The notes under the pieces are model-generated. The model saw only the letters and a program-made list of their open reading frames with translations, had not been told where the DNA came from and made no database searches. From Dokdonella sp. (GTDB lineage Bacteria; Pseudomonadota; Gammaproteobacteria; Xanthomonadales; Rhodanobacteraceae), in assembly GCA_023228465.1 (NCBI GenBank), contig JALOBC010000025.1, positions 1 to 40,586 of the forward strand: a DNA stretch of 40,586 nucleotides, written 5' to 3'. A program made the translations under genes and the position numbers. Numbering within the stretch: position 1 is the first letter of the stretch; every line of letters begins with the position of its first letter. This document shows positions 25,045-35,765 of the stretch, piece by piece.

Positions 25045-26217
25045 ATGCCTGCCACGTCCTTGAATTCCGTTGACCTCTATGACCTCCGTTCGCTGCTCTC
25101 GGACGAGGAACGCATGGTGCAGGATACCGTGGCGCGCTTCACCGACGAGCGGGTGCTGCCGATCATCGGTGACTGCTTCGACCAGGGACGTTTCCCGGCC
25201 GAACTGATCCCGGAGATGGCCGAGCTCGGCCTGCTGGGCTCCTCGCTGCCGGAAGAATACGGCTGCGCCGGCATGAACGGTGTCAGCTACGGCCTGGTCT
25301 GCCAGGAACTGGAGCGTGGTGATTCGGGCATGCGCAGCTTCGCCTCGGTGCAGAGTTCGCTGTGCATGTATCCGATCTACACCTACGGCAGCGAGGAACA
25401 GCGCCGCCGGTGGCTGCCACCGATGGCGGCCGGCAAGGTGATCGGCTGCTTCGGCCTGACCGAGCCGCACGGCGGTTCGGATCCGGCCAACATGAAGACC
25501 AGCGCGAAGAAGGACGGCGGCGACTGGCTGCTGAACGGCGCCAAGATGTGGATCACGAATGGCAACCTGGCGCATGTTGCCATCGTCTGGGCGCAGACCG
25601 AAGACGGCATCCAGGGCTTCCTGGTCGAGCGGGACATGCCCGGCTTCACCGCCCAGGAAGTGCACAAGAAGATGAGCCTGCGCGCTTCGGTGACCAGCGC
25701 GCTGTTCTTCGACAACGTGCGCGTGCCCGATGCCAACCGCCTGCCCAACGTGCGTGGCCTCAAGGGCCCGCTCGGCTGCCTCAACCAGGCCCGCTACGGC
25801 ATCACCTGGGGGCCGATCGGCGCCGCCATAGCCTGCTTCACCGAGACGGTGGCGTATGCCAAGGAGCGCATGCTGTTCGGACGTCCGATCGCCGCGACCC
25901 AGGCCGTGCAGATCAAGTTCGCCGACATGGCGCGCCGCATCACCCTGGCCCAGCTCATGTCGCTGCAGCTCGGACGGCTCAAGGATGCCGGCAACATGCA
26001 GCCGGCCCAGGTGAGCCTGGCCAAATGGAACAACTGCCGCACCGCCATCGACATCGCACGCGAATGCCGTGACGTTCTCGGCGGCGCGGGCATCACGACC
26101 GAGCACAGCCCGATCCGCCATGCGCTGAACCTGGAATCGGTCATCACCTACGAGGGCACGGAAACCGTGCACCAGCTGGTCATCGGTCGCGAAATCACCG
26201 GCATCAACGCGTTCTGA
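25045..26217 (+). CDS. gcdH: Glutaryl-CoA dehydrogenase (acyl-CoA dehydrogenase family)
   Basis: A 390-residue FAD enzyme that oxidises and decarboxylates glutaryl-CoA to crotonyl-CoA in lysine, tryptophan and glutarate breakdown. GCDH-specific stretches are MRSFASVQSSLCMYPIYTYGSEEQ (96-119), CFGLTEPHGGSDP (135-147, flavin and substrate binding), CLNQARYGITWGPIGAA (245-261) and the C-terminal VITYEGTETVHQLVIGREITGINAF. The catalytic base E370 sits in TYEGT, the position used in glutaryl-CoA dehydrogenases. 'EPHGG' replaces the more usual 'EPDFG', a small divergence in the binding loop. No other lysine-degradation gene is nearby. The GNAT gene starts 39 bp downstream. Confidence 0.9.
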   Translation: MPATSLNSVDLYDLRSLLSDEERMVQDTVARFTDERVLPIIGDCFDQGRFPAELIPEMAELGLLGSSLPEEYGCAGMNGVSYGLVCQELERGDSGMRSFASVQSSLCMYPIYTYGSEEQRRRWLPPMAAGKVIGCFGLTEPHGGSDPANMKTSAKKDGGDWLLNGAKMWITNGNLAHVAIVWAQTEDGIQGFLVERDMPGFTAQEVHKKMSLRASVTSALFFDNVRVPDANRLPNVRGLKGPLGCLNQARYGITWGPIGAAIACFTETVAYAKERMLFGRPIAATQAVQIKFADMARRITLAQLMSLQLGRLKDAGNMQPAQVSLAKWNNCRTAIDIARECRDVLGGAGITTEHSPIRHALNLESVITYEGTETVHQLVIGREITGINAF

Positions 26218-26256
26218 GCCGGCGACACCCGCGTCTTCGCGTTCCGACCCCCGAAC

Positions 26257-26814
26257 ATGCCCAGCCCCCAGCTCCGCATCGAAACCGAGCGCCTCCTGCT
26301 GCGCCCTCCGGCGCACGAAGACTTCGAGCGCTTCGCCGACATGTTCTCGGATGAGGACAATGTCCGCTACATCGGTGGTGCGTTGCCCCGCAGCGAGGCC
26401 TGGCGGCGCTTCCTGCACATGCCGGGTGCCTGGGCGATGCAGGGCTTCGCGATGTTCAGCGTGATCGACAAGACGAGCGGCCTGTGGCTGGGCCAATGCG
26501 GTCCGTGGCAACCGGAAGGCTGGCCGGGCACCGAGGTCGGCTGGAGCTTCCATCGCGACGCCTGGGGGCAGGGTTTCGCGGTCGAGGCGGCAACGGCCGC
26601 CCTCGACTGGGTGTTCGCGCAGCTTGGCTGGAGCGAGGTCATCCACACCATCCAGCCGGCCAACCGGGCCTCGCAGGCGGTCGCGGGACGGCTGGGCTCG
26701 GTGCTGCGCGGAGCGTGCCGGCTGCCGCCGCCCCACGACACCTTGCCGATGGAGGTCTGGGGCCAGACGCGCGCGCAATGGCTCGCGCGGCGTGCCCCGG
26801 GTGGGGTCGCTTGA
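26257..26814 (+). CDS. GNAT-family N-acetyltransferase (RimJ/RimL-like)
   Basis: A 185-residue acetyl-CoA-dependent acetyltransferase of the Acetyltransf_3 type. It begins LRIETERLLLRPPAHEDFERFADMFSDEDNVRYIGG, the hallmark of RimJ/RimL-like proteins. The acetyl-CoA-binding motif A region is EVGWSFHRDAWGQGFAVEAATAALDWVFAQLGWSEVIHTIQPANRASQAVAGRLG. The substrate could be a protein N-terminus, an amino acid or a small molecule, and the sequence does not decide. Its stop overlaps the TTG start of the next gene (TTGA), so the two may be translated together. Confidence 0.88.
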   Translation: MPSPQLRIETERLLLRPPAHEDFERFADMFSDEDNVRYIGGALPRSEAWRRFLHMPGAWAMQGFAMFSVIDKTSGLWLGQCGPWQPEGWPGTEVGWSFHRDAWGQGFAVEAATAALDWVFAQLGWSEVIHTIQPANRASQAVAGRLGSVLRGACRLPPPHDTLPMEVWGQTRAQWLARRAPGGVA

Positions 26815-27944
26815 AGGCGCGCGGCGCCTGCGGGACGAAGCGGCACGGATTGCGCCTGCTGGCTGGCTTCCTCCTGTTCTGCCTCGCGGCGGCCGGCACC
26901 GCCGGTGCAGGCGATCTGGTATATGCCAGCGGTTTCGAGCGTCCGGCCCAGGAGCGCGGCGGCAGCAATTACCTGTGGTACCGGGTCGCCGCGTGCGACC
27001 GTGAACCTTACGGCGTGCTGGCCAGCTATCACCTGCCCGTGCCGGGCGGCGCAACCACCGTGCGTACGCTGGCGCGCCAGCAACTGGCGGCCATGCGCGC
27101 GGCTGGCCAGCGCCGGCTCAGCCTGGGCGTGCACTTCTACCACGGCGCGGGCAACGGCACCCTGGTCGATGCGGCCGATCCGGCGGCGGTCGCCCAGGCC
27201 GCGACGAACCTGGGCGACCTGCTGGCCGACGTCAAGGCGGCAGGCTTCGTTGAAGTGCTGTTCCGCTTCTTCCCGGTGGATGCAATCAACCCATCGCAGG
27301 CGAATTTCAATCCCGCCCTGCTCGATGCGTACTGGCACCTCGTCACTGCACTGCGCCCCGTCCTGCACGCGGCCGATCTGGCCTATCGGATCGACCTGAT
27401 GGTGGAAGGTGCGCCGCGCGATTCCAACCTGCCGGTCCCCGATCCCTGGAAGTATCCAGCCAACAGGCAGTGGAGCGATGCGGTGCGCGATCTGTGGCAG
27501 CGCTATGTCGCTGCCTACGGCAAGGCGGATACCGTTGGCTTTTCCTTTCTGACCGACGCCGATCCGGCCAGGTTGCGCTGGCGCGTGCGGCACATGCGCT
27601 TCGTGTACGGCGGGAACTATCCGTACCTGTTTGCCGCCGACATCTACGGCACGCCGCACGCTTCGGAGACGGACCGGTTCGTCGCCCTGGACGATGCCAT
27701 GCGGCGCGAGGACCCGAACGGCGTCCTGGGCTGGCGCGATTCCGGCTGGATCATCGCCGAGGGCTACTACGACGATCCGCTCGCGGCAGCCAACCTCTCG
27801 TCGGCCATTGCCAGCACGCAGCGCAAGGTGTTCTATCTCACGCAGTGGCCTTGGGACCGCGCCGACCCGGCCTGCGGCCCGGCACCGGAGGTCAACGTTG
27901 CCCCGCCGGAGGCCTGGGTGGTGTATGGCGGCTACGGATTCTGA
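26811..27944 (+). CDS. Unrecognised secreted protein, possibly a glycoside-hydrolase-like barrel
   Basis: About 377 residues from a TTG at 26811 that overlaps the GNAT stop. I do not recognise a named family. The N-terminus is a signal peptide (LRLLAGFLLFCLAAAGTAGAGD) followed by LVYASGFERP, a start I have seen in exported proteins of this bacterial group. Alternating strands and helices suggest a barrel: RRLSLGVHFYHG, AGFVEVLFRFFPVDAINPS, LAYRIDLMVEGAPRD, ADTVGFSFLTDAD, MRFVYGGNYPYLFAADIYG, SGWIIAEGYYDDP, KVFYLTQWPWD. The acidic residues at strand ends (E in MVEGAP, D in AADIYG, E in IAEGYY) could be catalytic. The heparinase-like gene follows 33 bp later, suggesting polysaccharide breakdown. 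Enzymatic activity is inference only. Confidence 0.68.
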   Translation: MKARGACGTKRHGLRLLAGFLLFCLAAAGTAGAGDLVYASGFERPAQERGGSNYLWYRVAACDREPYGVLASYHLPVPGGATTVRTLARQQLAAMRAAGQRRLSLGVHFYHGAGNGTLVDAADPAAVAQAATNLGDLLADVKAAGFVEVLFRFFPVDAINPSQANFNPALLDAYWHLVTALRPVLHAADLAYRIDLMVEGAPRDSNLPVPDPWKYPANRQWSDAVRDLWQRYVAAYGKADTVGFSFLTDADPARLRWRVRHMRFVYGGNYPYLFAADIYGTPHASETDRFVALDDAMRREDPNGVLGWRDSGWIIAEGYYDDPLAAANLSSAIASTQRKVFYLTQWPWDRADPACGPAPEVNVAPPEAWVVYGGYGF

Positions 27945-27977
27945 GCTGGCTTGCGTGGTTCGGGGCCGGTGCGCGCC

Positions 27978-29651
27978 ATGATCCCGGCGACCCTGGCGCG
28001 TTACTGGCACACCTTGCGCTGGCTGCGCCCGGTACAGGTGTATGGGCGCCTGTGGTTCCGCCTCCAGCGCCCACGGCCGGATCTGCGCCCGGCGCCGCCG
28101 TTGCGCGAAGGTGCCGGCGCGGCCTGGATGCCCGGCGCGCGCGTGCCGTCGATGACCGGGCCAGACCGCTTCCGCTTCCTCGCCGTGGAGCGGCGCCTGG
28201 CCGAGGCGGCGGATTGGAACCGTCCGGACTGGCCCAAGCTCTGGCTCTACAACGCCCACTATTTCGATGATCTCCTGGCGGACGGGGCAGCGCAGCGCGT
28301 CAGCTGGCACCGCGACCTGATCGCGCGCTGGATCGCGCAGAACCCGCCCGGACAGGGCAATGGCTGGGAGCCGTACCCGACCTCGCTGCGCATCGTGAAC
28401 TGGATTGCCTGGCTGCTGGCGGGCAATGCGCCGGATTCGGCCATGCTCCACAGCCTCGCCGTGCAGGCGCGCTGGTTGCGCCGGCGCCTGGAGGTCCATC
28501 TGCTCGGCAACCACCTGTGGGCCAATGCCAAGGCGCTGGTATTCGCCGGCAGCTTTTTCGCCGGTCCGCAAGCCGAGGCCTGGCGGGCCAGGGGTCTGGC
28601 CCTGCTGCGGCGCGAACTCGAAGAACAGTGGCTGGCCGATGGCGGTCACTTCGAGCGCAGCCCGATGTACCACGCCATCGTGCTGGCCGATCTGCTCGAT
28701 CTGATCCAGTTGACGCAGTGTCATCCCGGCCTGCTGCCCACGCCCGACGTGCAACGCTGGCGCGAGCAGGTGCCGCGCATGCTGCGCTGGCTGCGCGTGA
28801 TGAGCCATCCCGATGGCGGCATCGCATTCTTCAACGATGCCGCGCTCGACATCGCGCCCGGTCATGCGGCACTTGCCGAGCGTGCGCGTGCCCTGGGCCT
28901 GAAGGTGGACCAGGCACCGCTGGCGGCCATCGAGGCCCTGGCAGATTCGGGCTATGTGCGCCTGGCCGCGGGTCCAGCCGTGCTCATCGCCGATGTCGGC
29001 GCCATCGGTCCGGACTACCTGCCGGGCCATGCGCATGCCGACACGCTGAGTTTCGAGTTGAGCCTGGACGGGCGGCGCATGCTGGTCAATTCCGGCACCT
29101 CCGTGTATGCGCCGGGGATCGAACGCCAGCGCCAGCGCGCCACCCCCGCGCACAACACGGTGGTGGTGGATGGCGCGGATTCCTCGGAAGTGTGGGGCAG
29201 CTTCCGGGTGGCGCGCCGCGCGCGCGTGTCACGCGTTTGCTGGGGTCGCGAAGGCGGCGTGGCGTGGATCGAGGCGGCGCATGATGGCTACCAGCGCCTG
29301 CAGCCGCCCGCGCTGCACTGGCGGCGCTGGGTACTCGATGATGGCAGCCTGGTCGTGATCGATCGCGTCGCGGGCGGCGCTGGCCGCAGCGTGGCACGCT
29401 TTCATTTCCACCCAGGAATGGCTTTCCAGCCGGCGGATGGTGCGTCCATGCAGGACCGGCTGGCCGACCTGTCATGGACCATCGACGGCGGGGTCGGCAG
29501 GACCCTGCCGACGAGCTGGCACCCGCGCTTTGGCGAAAGCGTGGCGACGACGGTGCTGGCCGTCAGCATGCACCGGGACGTCCTGCAAACCACGTTCCGC
29601 TGGCGCGCCCCAGCGGACAACCGCGCCGACGCCCCCGAACGCACGGCGTAA
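27978..29651 (+). CDS. Heparinase II/III-family polysaccharide lyase-like protein
   Basis: A 557-residue protein with an N-terminal alpha/alpha-toroid (about 1-330) and a C-terminal beta-sandwich (heparinase II/III-like, about 330-545). It begins MIPATLARYWHTLRWLRPVQVYGRLWFRL, a start common in family members encoded in exopolysaccharide clusters. Key stretches are LLGNHLWANAKAL (175-187), DGGHFERSPMYH (221-232, containing candidate catalytic H and Y), PGHAHADTLSFEL (349-361) and PAHNTVVVDG (390-399). No signal peptide is evident, so it may act in the cytoplasm or be exported in another way. It would cleave uronic-acid-containing polysaccharide by elimination; the substrate is unknown. The ATG at 27978 is preferred to the upstream in-frame start at 27951. 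Confidence 0.86.
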   Translation: MIPATLARYWHTLRWLRPVQVYGRLWFRLQRPRPDLRPAPPLREGAGAAWMPGARVPSMTGPDRFRFLAVERRLAEAADWNRPDWPKLWLYNAHYFDDLLADGAAQRVSWHRDLIARWIAQNPPGQGNGWEPYPTSLRIVNWIAWLLAGNAPDSAMLHSLAVQARWLRRRLEVHLLGNHLWANAKALVFAGSFFAGPQAEAWRARGLALLRRELEEQWLADGGHFERSPMYHAIVLADLLDLIQLTQCHPGLLPTPDVQRWREQVPRMLRWLRVMSHPDGGIAFFNDAALDIAPGHAALAERARALGLKVDQAPLAAIEALADSGYVRLAAGPAVLIADVGAIGPDYLPGHAHADTLSFELSLDGRRMLVNSGTSVYAPGIERQRQRATPAHNTVVVDGADSSEVWGSFRVARRARVSRVCWGREGGVAWIEAAHDGYQRLQPPALHWRRWVLDDGSLVVIDRVAGGAGRSVARFHFHPGMAFQPADGASMQDRLADLSWTIDGGVGRTLPTSWHPRFGESVATTVLAVSMHRDVLQTTFRWRAPADNRADAPERTA

Positions 29652-29756
29652 GGGCGGGCGCGCAGCGGCGCGGGCCTGCGACGCGCTCCCTCGGCCACGG
29701 GCGGCAAGGCCGACCGGCATCGCCGGTCGCGCGCGCGGGAGATCGGGCGTTCGCCG

Positions 29757-29785
29757 CTGCGCCCGCGAGGCAATCGCGGGCGCAG
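29757..29785. terminator. Hairpin downstream of acnA
   Basis: CTGCGCCCGCGA (29757-29768) pairs perfectly with TCGCGGGCGCAG (29774-29785) around the loop GGCAA. It lies 15 bp past the acnA stop, between converging genes. There is no T-run. Confidence 0.55.
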
Positions 29786-29800
29786 CGCACGACCGCTCGC

Positions 29801-32551
<2,751 letters not shown>

Positions 32552-32632
32552 GGCAGGGCTCCTTGGCTGGTGGCAATGGCTGGGAATCGCGGTGGCCGCC
32601 GCCGCAGACACGTGGGGGGCCGACAATTGCCT

Positions 32633-32638
32633 ATTATC
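32633..32638 (-). promoter_or_regulatory. Possible -10 box for acnA
   Basis: On the minus strand GATAAT matches five of six bases of TATAAT, 81 bp before the acnA start in the 143-bp gap after the ABC exporter gene. The -35 region (TGCCGC at 17 bp) is poor. Confidence 0.35.
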
Positions 32639-32694
32639 GCCCGTATTGCGCTACAGCGGCAGGGCGCGCCGCGCGCCGGTCAGGTGGCAGCCGG

Positions 32695-34458
32695 TCAGGC
32701 GGCAAATTGCAGGCGTGCGAGCTCGGCGTAGAGCCCGCCCTGGCGCACCAGTTCGGCGTGCGTGCCTTCGGCGATGATGCGCCCGCCATCCAGCACCACG
32801 ATGCGGTCGGCGCGCTGCACCGTGGCCAGGCGGTGCGCAATGACCACGGTGGTGCGATTGTGCATCAGCCGTTCGAAGGCCTGCTGGATCAGATGTTCGG
32901 ACTGCGCATCCAGGCTGGAGGTGGCCTCGTCGAGCAGCAGCACCGGAGCATCGCGCAGGACCGCGCGCGCGATGGCGATGCGCTGCTGCTGGCCGCCGGA
33001 CAGGCGCACGCCGCGTTCGCCAAGATAGGTCGCATAGCGCTCGGGCAGCGCATCGATGAACTCGTGGGCCTCGGCCATGCGCGCCGCGGCGGCGATCTGC
33101 GCCTCGCCGGCCTGGTCACGTCCGAAGCCGATGTTTTCGCCGGCGCTGGCGCCGAACAGCACCGCGTCCTGGGGCACCAGGGCAAACGCCCCGCGCAGGT
33201 CGGCCAGGGCCAGGCGACGGATGTCGCTGCCATCGAGCGTGATGTGGCCCCGCTGCGGATCGTGAAAGCGCAGCAGCAACTGGAAAACGGTGCTCTTGCC
33301 GGCACCCGACGGCCCGACCAGCGCCACCGTCTCGCCCGGCCGGATGGTCAGGTTGAAGCCTTCCAGCGCGGCCCGTTCGGGGCGCGACGGGTAGTGGAAG
33401 GTGACGTCCCTGAAGCGGATTTCGCCGCGTACCGGCGTGGCCAGCACTTCGCTCGGCACCGGCGAATGGATCTGCGCGCGCGTATCGAGCAGTTCGCCGA
33501 TGCGCCCGAGCGCGCCGCCGGCACGCAGCAACTGGCCCCACACTTCGCTCAAGGCACCGACCGAGCCGGCCGCGAGCACGGCATAGAGCACGAACTGGCT
33601 GAGCACGCCCACCGCCATGCTGCCCGCGATCACCGACTTGGCACCGGCCCACAGCACCAGGGTGATGGCGCCGAACACCAGCACGATGACCAGCGCGGTG
33701 AGCGTGCCGGTCATGGCGATGCGCCGGCGCGCCGTTTCCAGGGCACGCAGCACGGCCGCGGCATAGCGCGCCGATTCCTGCGGTTCGCGCGTATAGGCCT
33801 GCACCGTGTGCATGGCCGTCAGCGTCTCGCCGGCGATGGCGGAGGTATCGGCGATGCGATCCTGGCTCTCGCGTGAAAGGCGTGCCACGCGCCGGCCGAA
33901 CACCACGATCGGCAGCACCACCGCGGGGATCATGAGCAGCACGTAGCCGGCCAGCCGCGGACTGGTGGTGATCATCAGCACGATGCCGCCGATGAGCGTA
34001 ACCATGCTGCGCAGGGCAACCGAGGCGGTCGAACCGACCACCGTCTGCACCAGTTCGGTATCGGCCGCCAGGCGCGACACCAGCTCCCCGCCGCGCGTGC
34101 GTTCGAAGAAGGCCTGGTCCAGGCCGAGCAGATGGTCGTAGAGGGCACGGCGCAGGTCGGCCGCCACGCGCTCGCCGAGCAGGCTGACGAAAAAGAAGCG
34201 GGCCGCCGTCGCCACCGCCAGCACCACCGCCACCACGAACAGGCCGAGGAAGGCCGTGTTGATCGCCGCCGCATTCTCCTGCGTGAAGCCATGGTCGATC
34301 ATGATGCGTACCGCCTGCGGCAGCACCAGCGTCGCGGTCGAGGACACGGCGAGGAAGCCGAGCCAGCCGGCGACCAGGCCGCGATACCTGCGCAGGTAGG
34401 GCAGCAGCCGCCTCAGCGTCTGCAACTGGCGCGGGCTGGGTTGGGGATTTTCCGCCAT
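32695..34458 (-). CDS. MsbA-like ABC exporter (fused permease and ATPase)
   Basis: A 587-residue half-transporter that would work as a homodimer. The membrane domain (about 20-320) has six helices, with the coupling stretch FFERTRGGELVSRLAADTELVQ typical of ABCB-type exporters. The ATPase domain (about 345-587) shows Walker A GPSGAGKST (382-390), the Q-loop in LVPQDAVLF, signature LSGGQ (486-490), Walker B VLLLDEAT (506-513) and the switch H in VIAHRLATV. It could flip lipid A, another lipid or a drug. The true MsbA gene is normally beside lpxK, which is absent here, so I do not assign msbA. It follows yigZ by 30 bp on the same strand. Confidence 0.88.
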   Translation of the reverse strand: MAENPQPSPRQLQTLRRLLPYLRRYRGLVAGWLGFLAVSSTATLVLPQAVRIMIDHGFTQENAAAINTAFLGLFVVAVVLAVATAARFFFVSLLGERVAADLRRALYDHLLGLDQAFFERTRGGELVSRLAADTELVQTVVGSTASVALRSMVTLIGGIVLMITTSPRLAGYVLLMIPAVVLPIVVFGRRVARLSRESQDRIADTSAIAGETLTAMHTVQAYTREPQESARYAAAVLRALETARRRIAMTGTLTALVIVLVFGAITLVLWAGAKSVIAGSMAVGVLSQFVLYAVLAAGSVGALSEVWGQLLRAGGALGRIGELLDTRAQIHSPVPSEVLATPVRGEIRFRDVTFHYPSRPERAALEGFNLTIRPGETVALVGPSGAGKSTVFQLLLRFHDPQRGHITLDGSDIRRLALADLRGAFALVPQDAVLFGASAGENIGFGRDQAGEAQIAAAARMAEAHEFIDALPERYATYLGERGVRLSGGQQQRIAIARAVLRDAPVLLLDEATSSLDAQSEHLIQQAFERLMHNRTTVVIAHRLATVQRADRIVVLDGGRIIAEGTHAELVRQGGLYAELARLQFAA

Positions 34459-34488
34459 GGACAGGGCCTGCAGGTAATCCGTTGCAAA

Positions 34489-35115
34489 CTAGGGGTCGGC
34501 ACGCGTCGATTCAACCGACCCTGCGACCCGCGGTCGCACCTGCGCGCGCCCGCGGCTGAGATCCTGGATCCACGTGCCGAGCGCGGCCACGCGATCGGCG
34601 GGCAGGCGCAGGCCGATCATCGCCCCATCCTCGCCAAAGGCTTCGTCGACCTTGATCGCGGCGAATTCGTCCAGGCGCGCGTGCAGGCTGGCCAGCAGTG
34701 CAAATTCGATGTCGACCTCGACGTCGGCCAGGTCAACCAGTGCGCGCCGTGGCGCCGTGCGCAGGCACTCGGCCGTACAGCCGCCGTAGGCGCGGACCAG
34801 GCCGCCGACGCCGAGCTTGGTGCCGCCGAACCAGCGCGTGACGACCACCGCGACCTGATCGAGCTGCTGGCCGTCGATGGCCGCGAGAATCGGCCGCCCG
34901 GCGCTGCCGCCCGGTTCGCCATCATCGTTGAAGCGGTACTCGTTGCCGATGCGCCAGGCCCAGCAGTTGTGCGTGGCATCGCTCGCGCTGACGCGTCGGA
35001 TGAAGGCGAGCGCCGCATCCGCGTCGCCCACCGGCGCAGCCTGGGCCAGGAAGCGGCTGCGCTTGATCTCCTGTTGCAGGCGCGCCTCGGCGACGAGCGT
35101 GTAGCGATCGGTCAT
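34489..35115 (-). CDS. yigZ: IMPACT-family protein YigZ
   Basis: A 208-residue protein of the UPF0029/IMPACT family. The N-terminal domain contains EIKRSRFLAQAAPV, THNCWAWRIG and the signature FNDDGEPGGSAGRPIL, followed by VAVVVTRWFGGTKLGVGGLVRAYG. The C-terminal DUF1949-type ferredoxin-like domain covers about 140-200. The bacterial protein's role is uncertain; the eukaryotic relative IMPACT regulates the kinase GCN2. The length matches E. coli YigZ (about 204). It sits between the cupin and ABC exporter genes on the same strand, in a possible mfd-cupin-yigZ-exporter transcript. Confidence 0.93.
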   Translation of the reverse strand: MTDRYTLVAEARLQQEIKRSRFLAQAAPVGDADAALAFIRRVSASDATHNCWAWRIGNEYRFNDDGEPGGSAGRPILAAIDGQQLDQVAVVVTRWFGGTKLGVGGLVRAYGGCTAECLRTAPRRALVDLADVEVDIEFALLASLHARLDEFAAIKVDEAFGEDGAMIGLRLPADRVAALGTWIQDLSRGRAQVRPRVAGSVESTRADP

Positions 35116-35214
35116 GCGCCGAGTTTAGGGCAAGGCCGTGTGTGCTGGCCTCGAGCGGGCATGCCGCCCTCATCAGGCAGGCGGCGTGGCCAGGCACGCA
35201 CTGGGACAGGCGCA

Positions 35215-35706
35215 TCAGGCCAGGACGCCGAGCTCCGGAGCCAGCATGGCAATCCTGGCGGCGACTTCCGGTTCTGCGTCGAGCAATGCGAAACCCGCGA
35301 ACTCGAACGCGGGAGCAACGCTGCATCCGACCAGCGCCCAGGCGCCCAGCGGGCGGGCGGCCTGCCAGGCGTGGGCCGGCACGACGACCAGGGGCGTGGC
35401 GCCGCTGGCCGGGTCGAATCGTCCCAGGACATGGCGGTCGAGGCGATCCGCTGCCGCATCGAACACGAACAGCTCCAGCGCCTCGCCTTCGGCGTGGTGC
35501 CAGGCTTCGTCGGCATCGACGCGGTGCCAGCGGCTCACCTCGCCGGCGGCGAGCAGGTAGTGGATCGCGCTCATCGCCGGCCGGTCCCGCGCGCCGTCGG
35601 CGACGCGCACCTGCTGCGCCGAGCAATGCAGGCGTCGGTAATGTCCGCCTTCCGGATGCGGGGCAAGAGCGAGGTTGGCAATGAGCTGAAGGGCGCGCGG
35701 GTGCAC
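35215..35706 (-). CDS. DUF985-type cupin protein
   Basis: A 163-residue single-domain cupin (Cupin_5, PF06172). It carries the family opening LQLIANLALAPHPEGGHYRRLH, then SAIHYLLAAGEVSRWHRVDADEAWHHAEGEALELFVF, giving the histidines and glutamates of the cupin pocket, and ends with VGCSVAPAFEFAGFAL. Relatives such as yeast YML079w have known structures but no agreed reaction; sugar or small-ligand binding is suggested. The start is a GTG at 35706 with a weak ribosome site. It follows mfd by 59 bp and precedes yigZ by 99 bp on the same strand. Confidence 0.84.
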   Translation of the reverse strand: MHPRALQLIANLALAPHPEGGHYRRLHCSAQQVRVADGARDRPAMSAIHYLLAAGEVSRWHRVDADEAWHHAEGEALELFVFDAAADRLDRHVLGRFDPASGATPLVVVPAHAWQAARPLGAWALVGCSVAPAFEFAGFALLDAEPEVAARIAMLAPELGVLA

Positions 35707-35765
35707 GGCGTGTTCGTCCAGGGCTTCCTGGGTGAGCGTAACCGAAGCCGCGTCGAGCGTGCCTG

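Noticed and set aside
24385-29153. Two minus-strand open frames of 889 and 928 codons over gcdH, the secreted protein and the heparinase-like gene.
   Set aside because: They overlap well-supported plus-strand genes, and their compositions are typical of antisense shadows.
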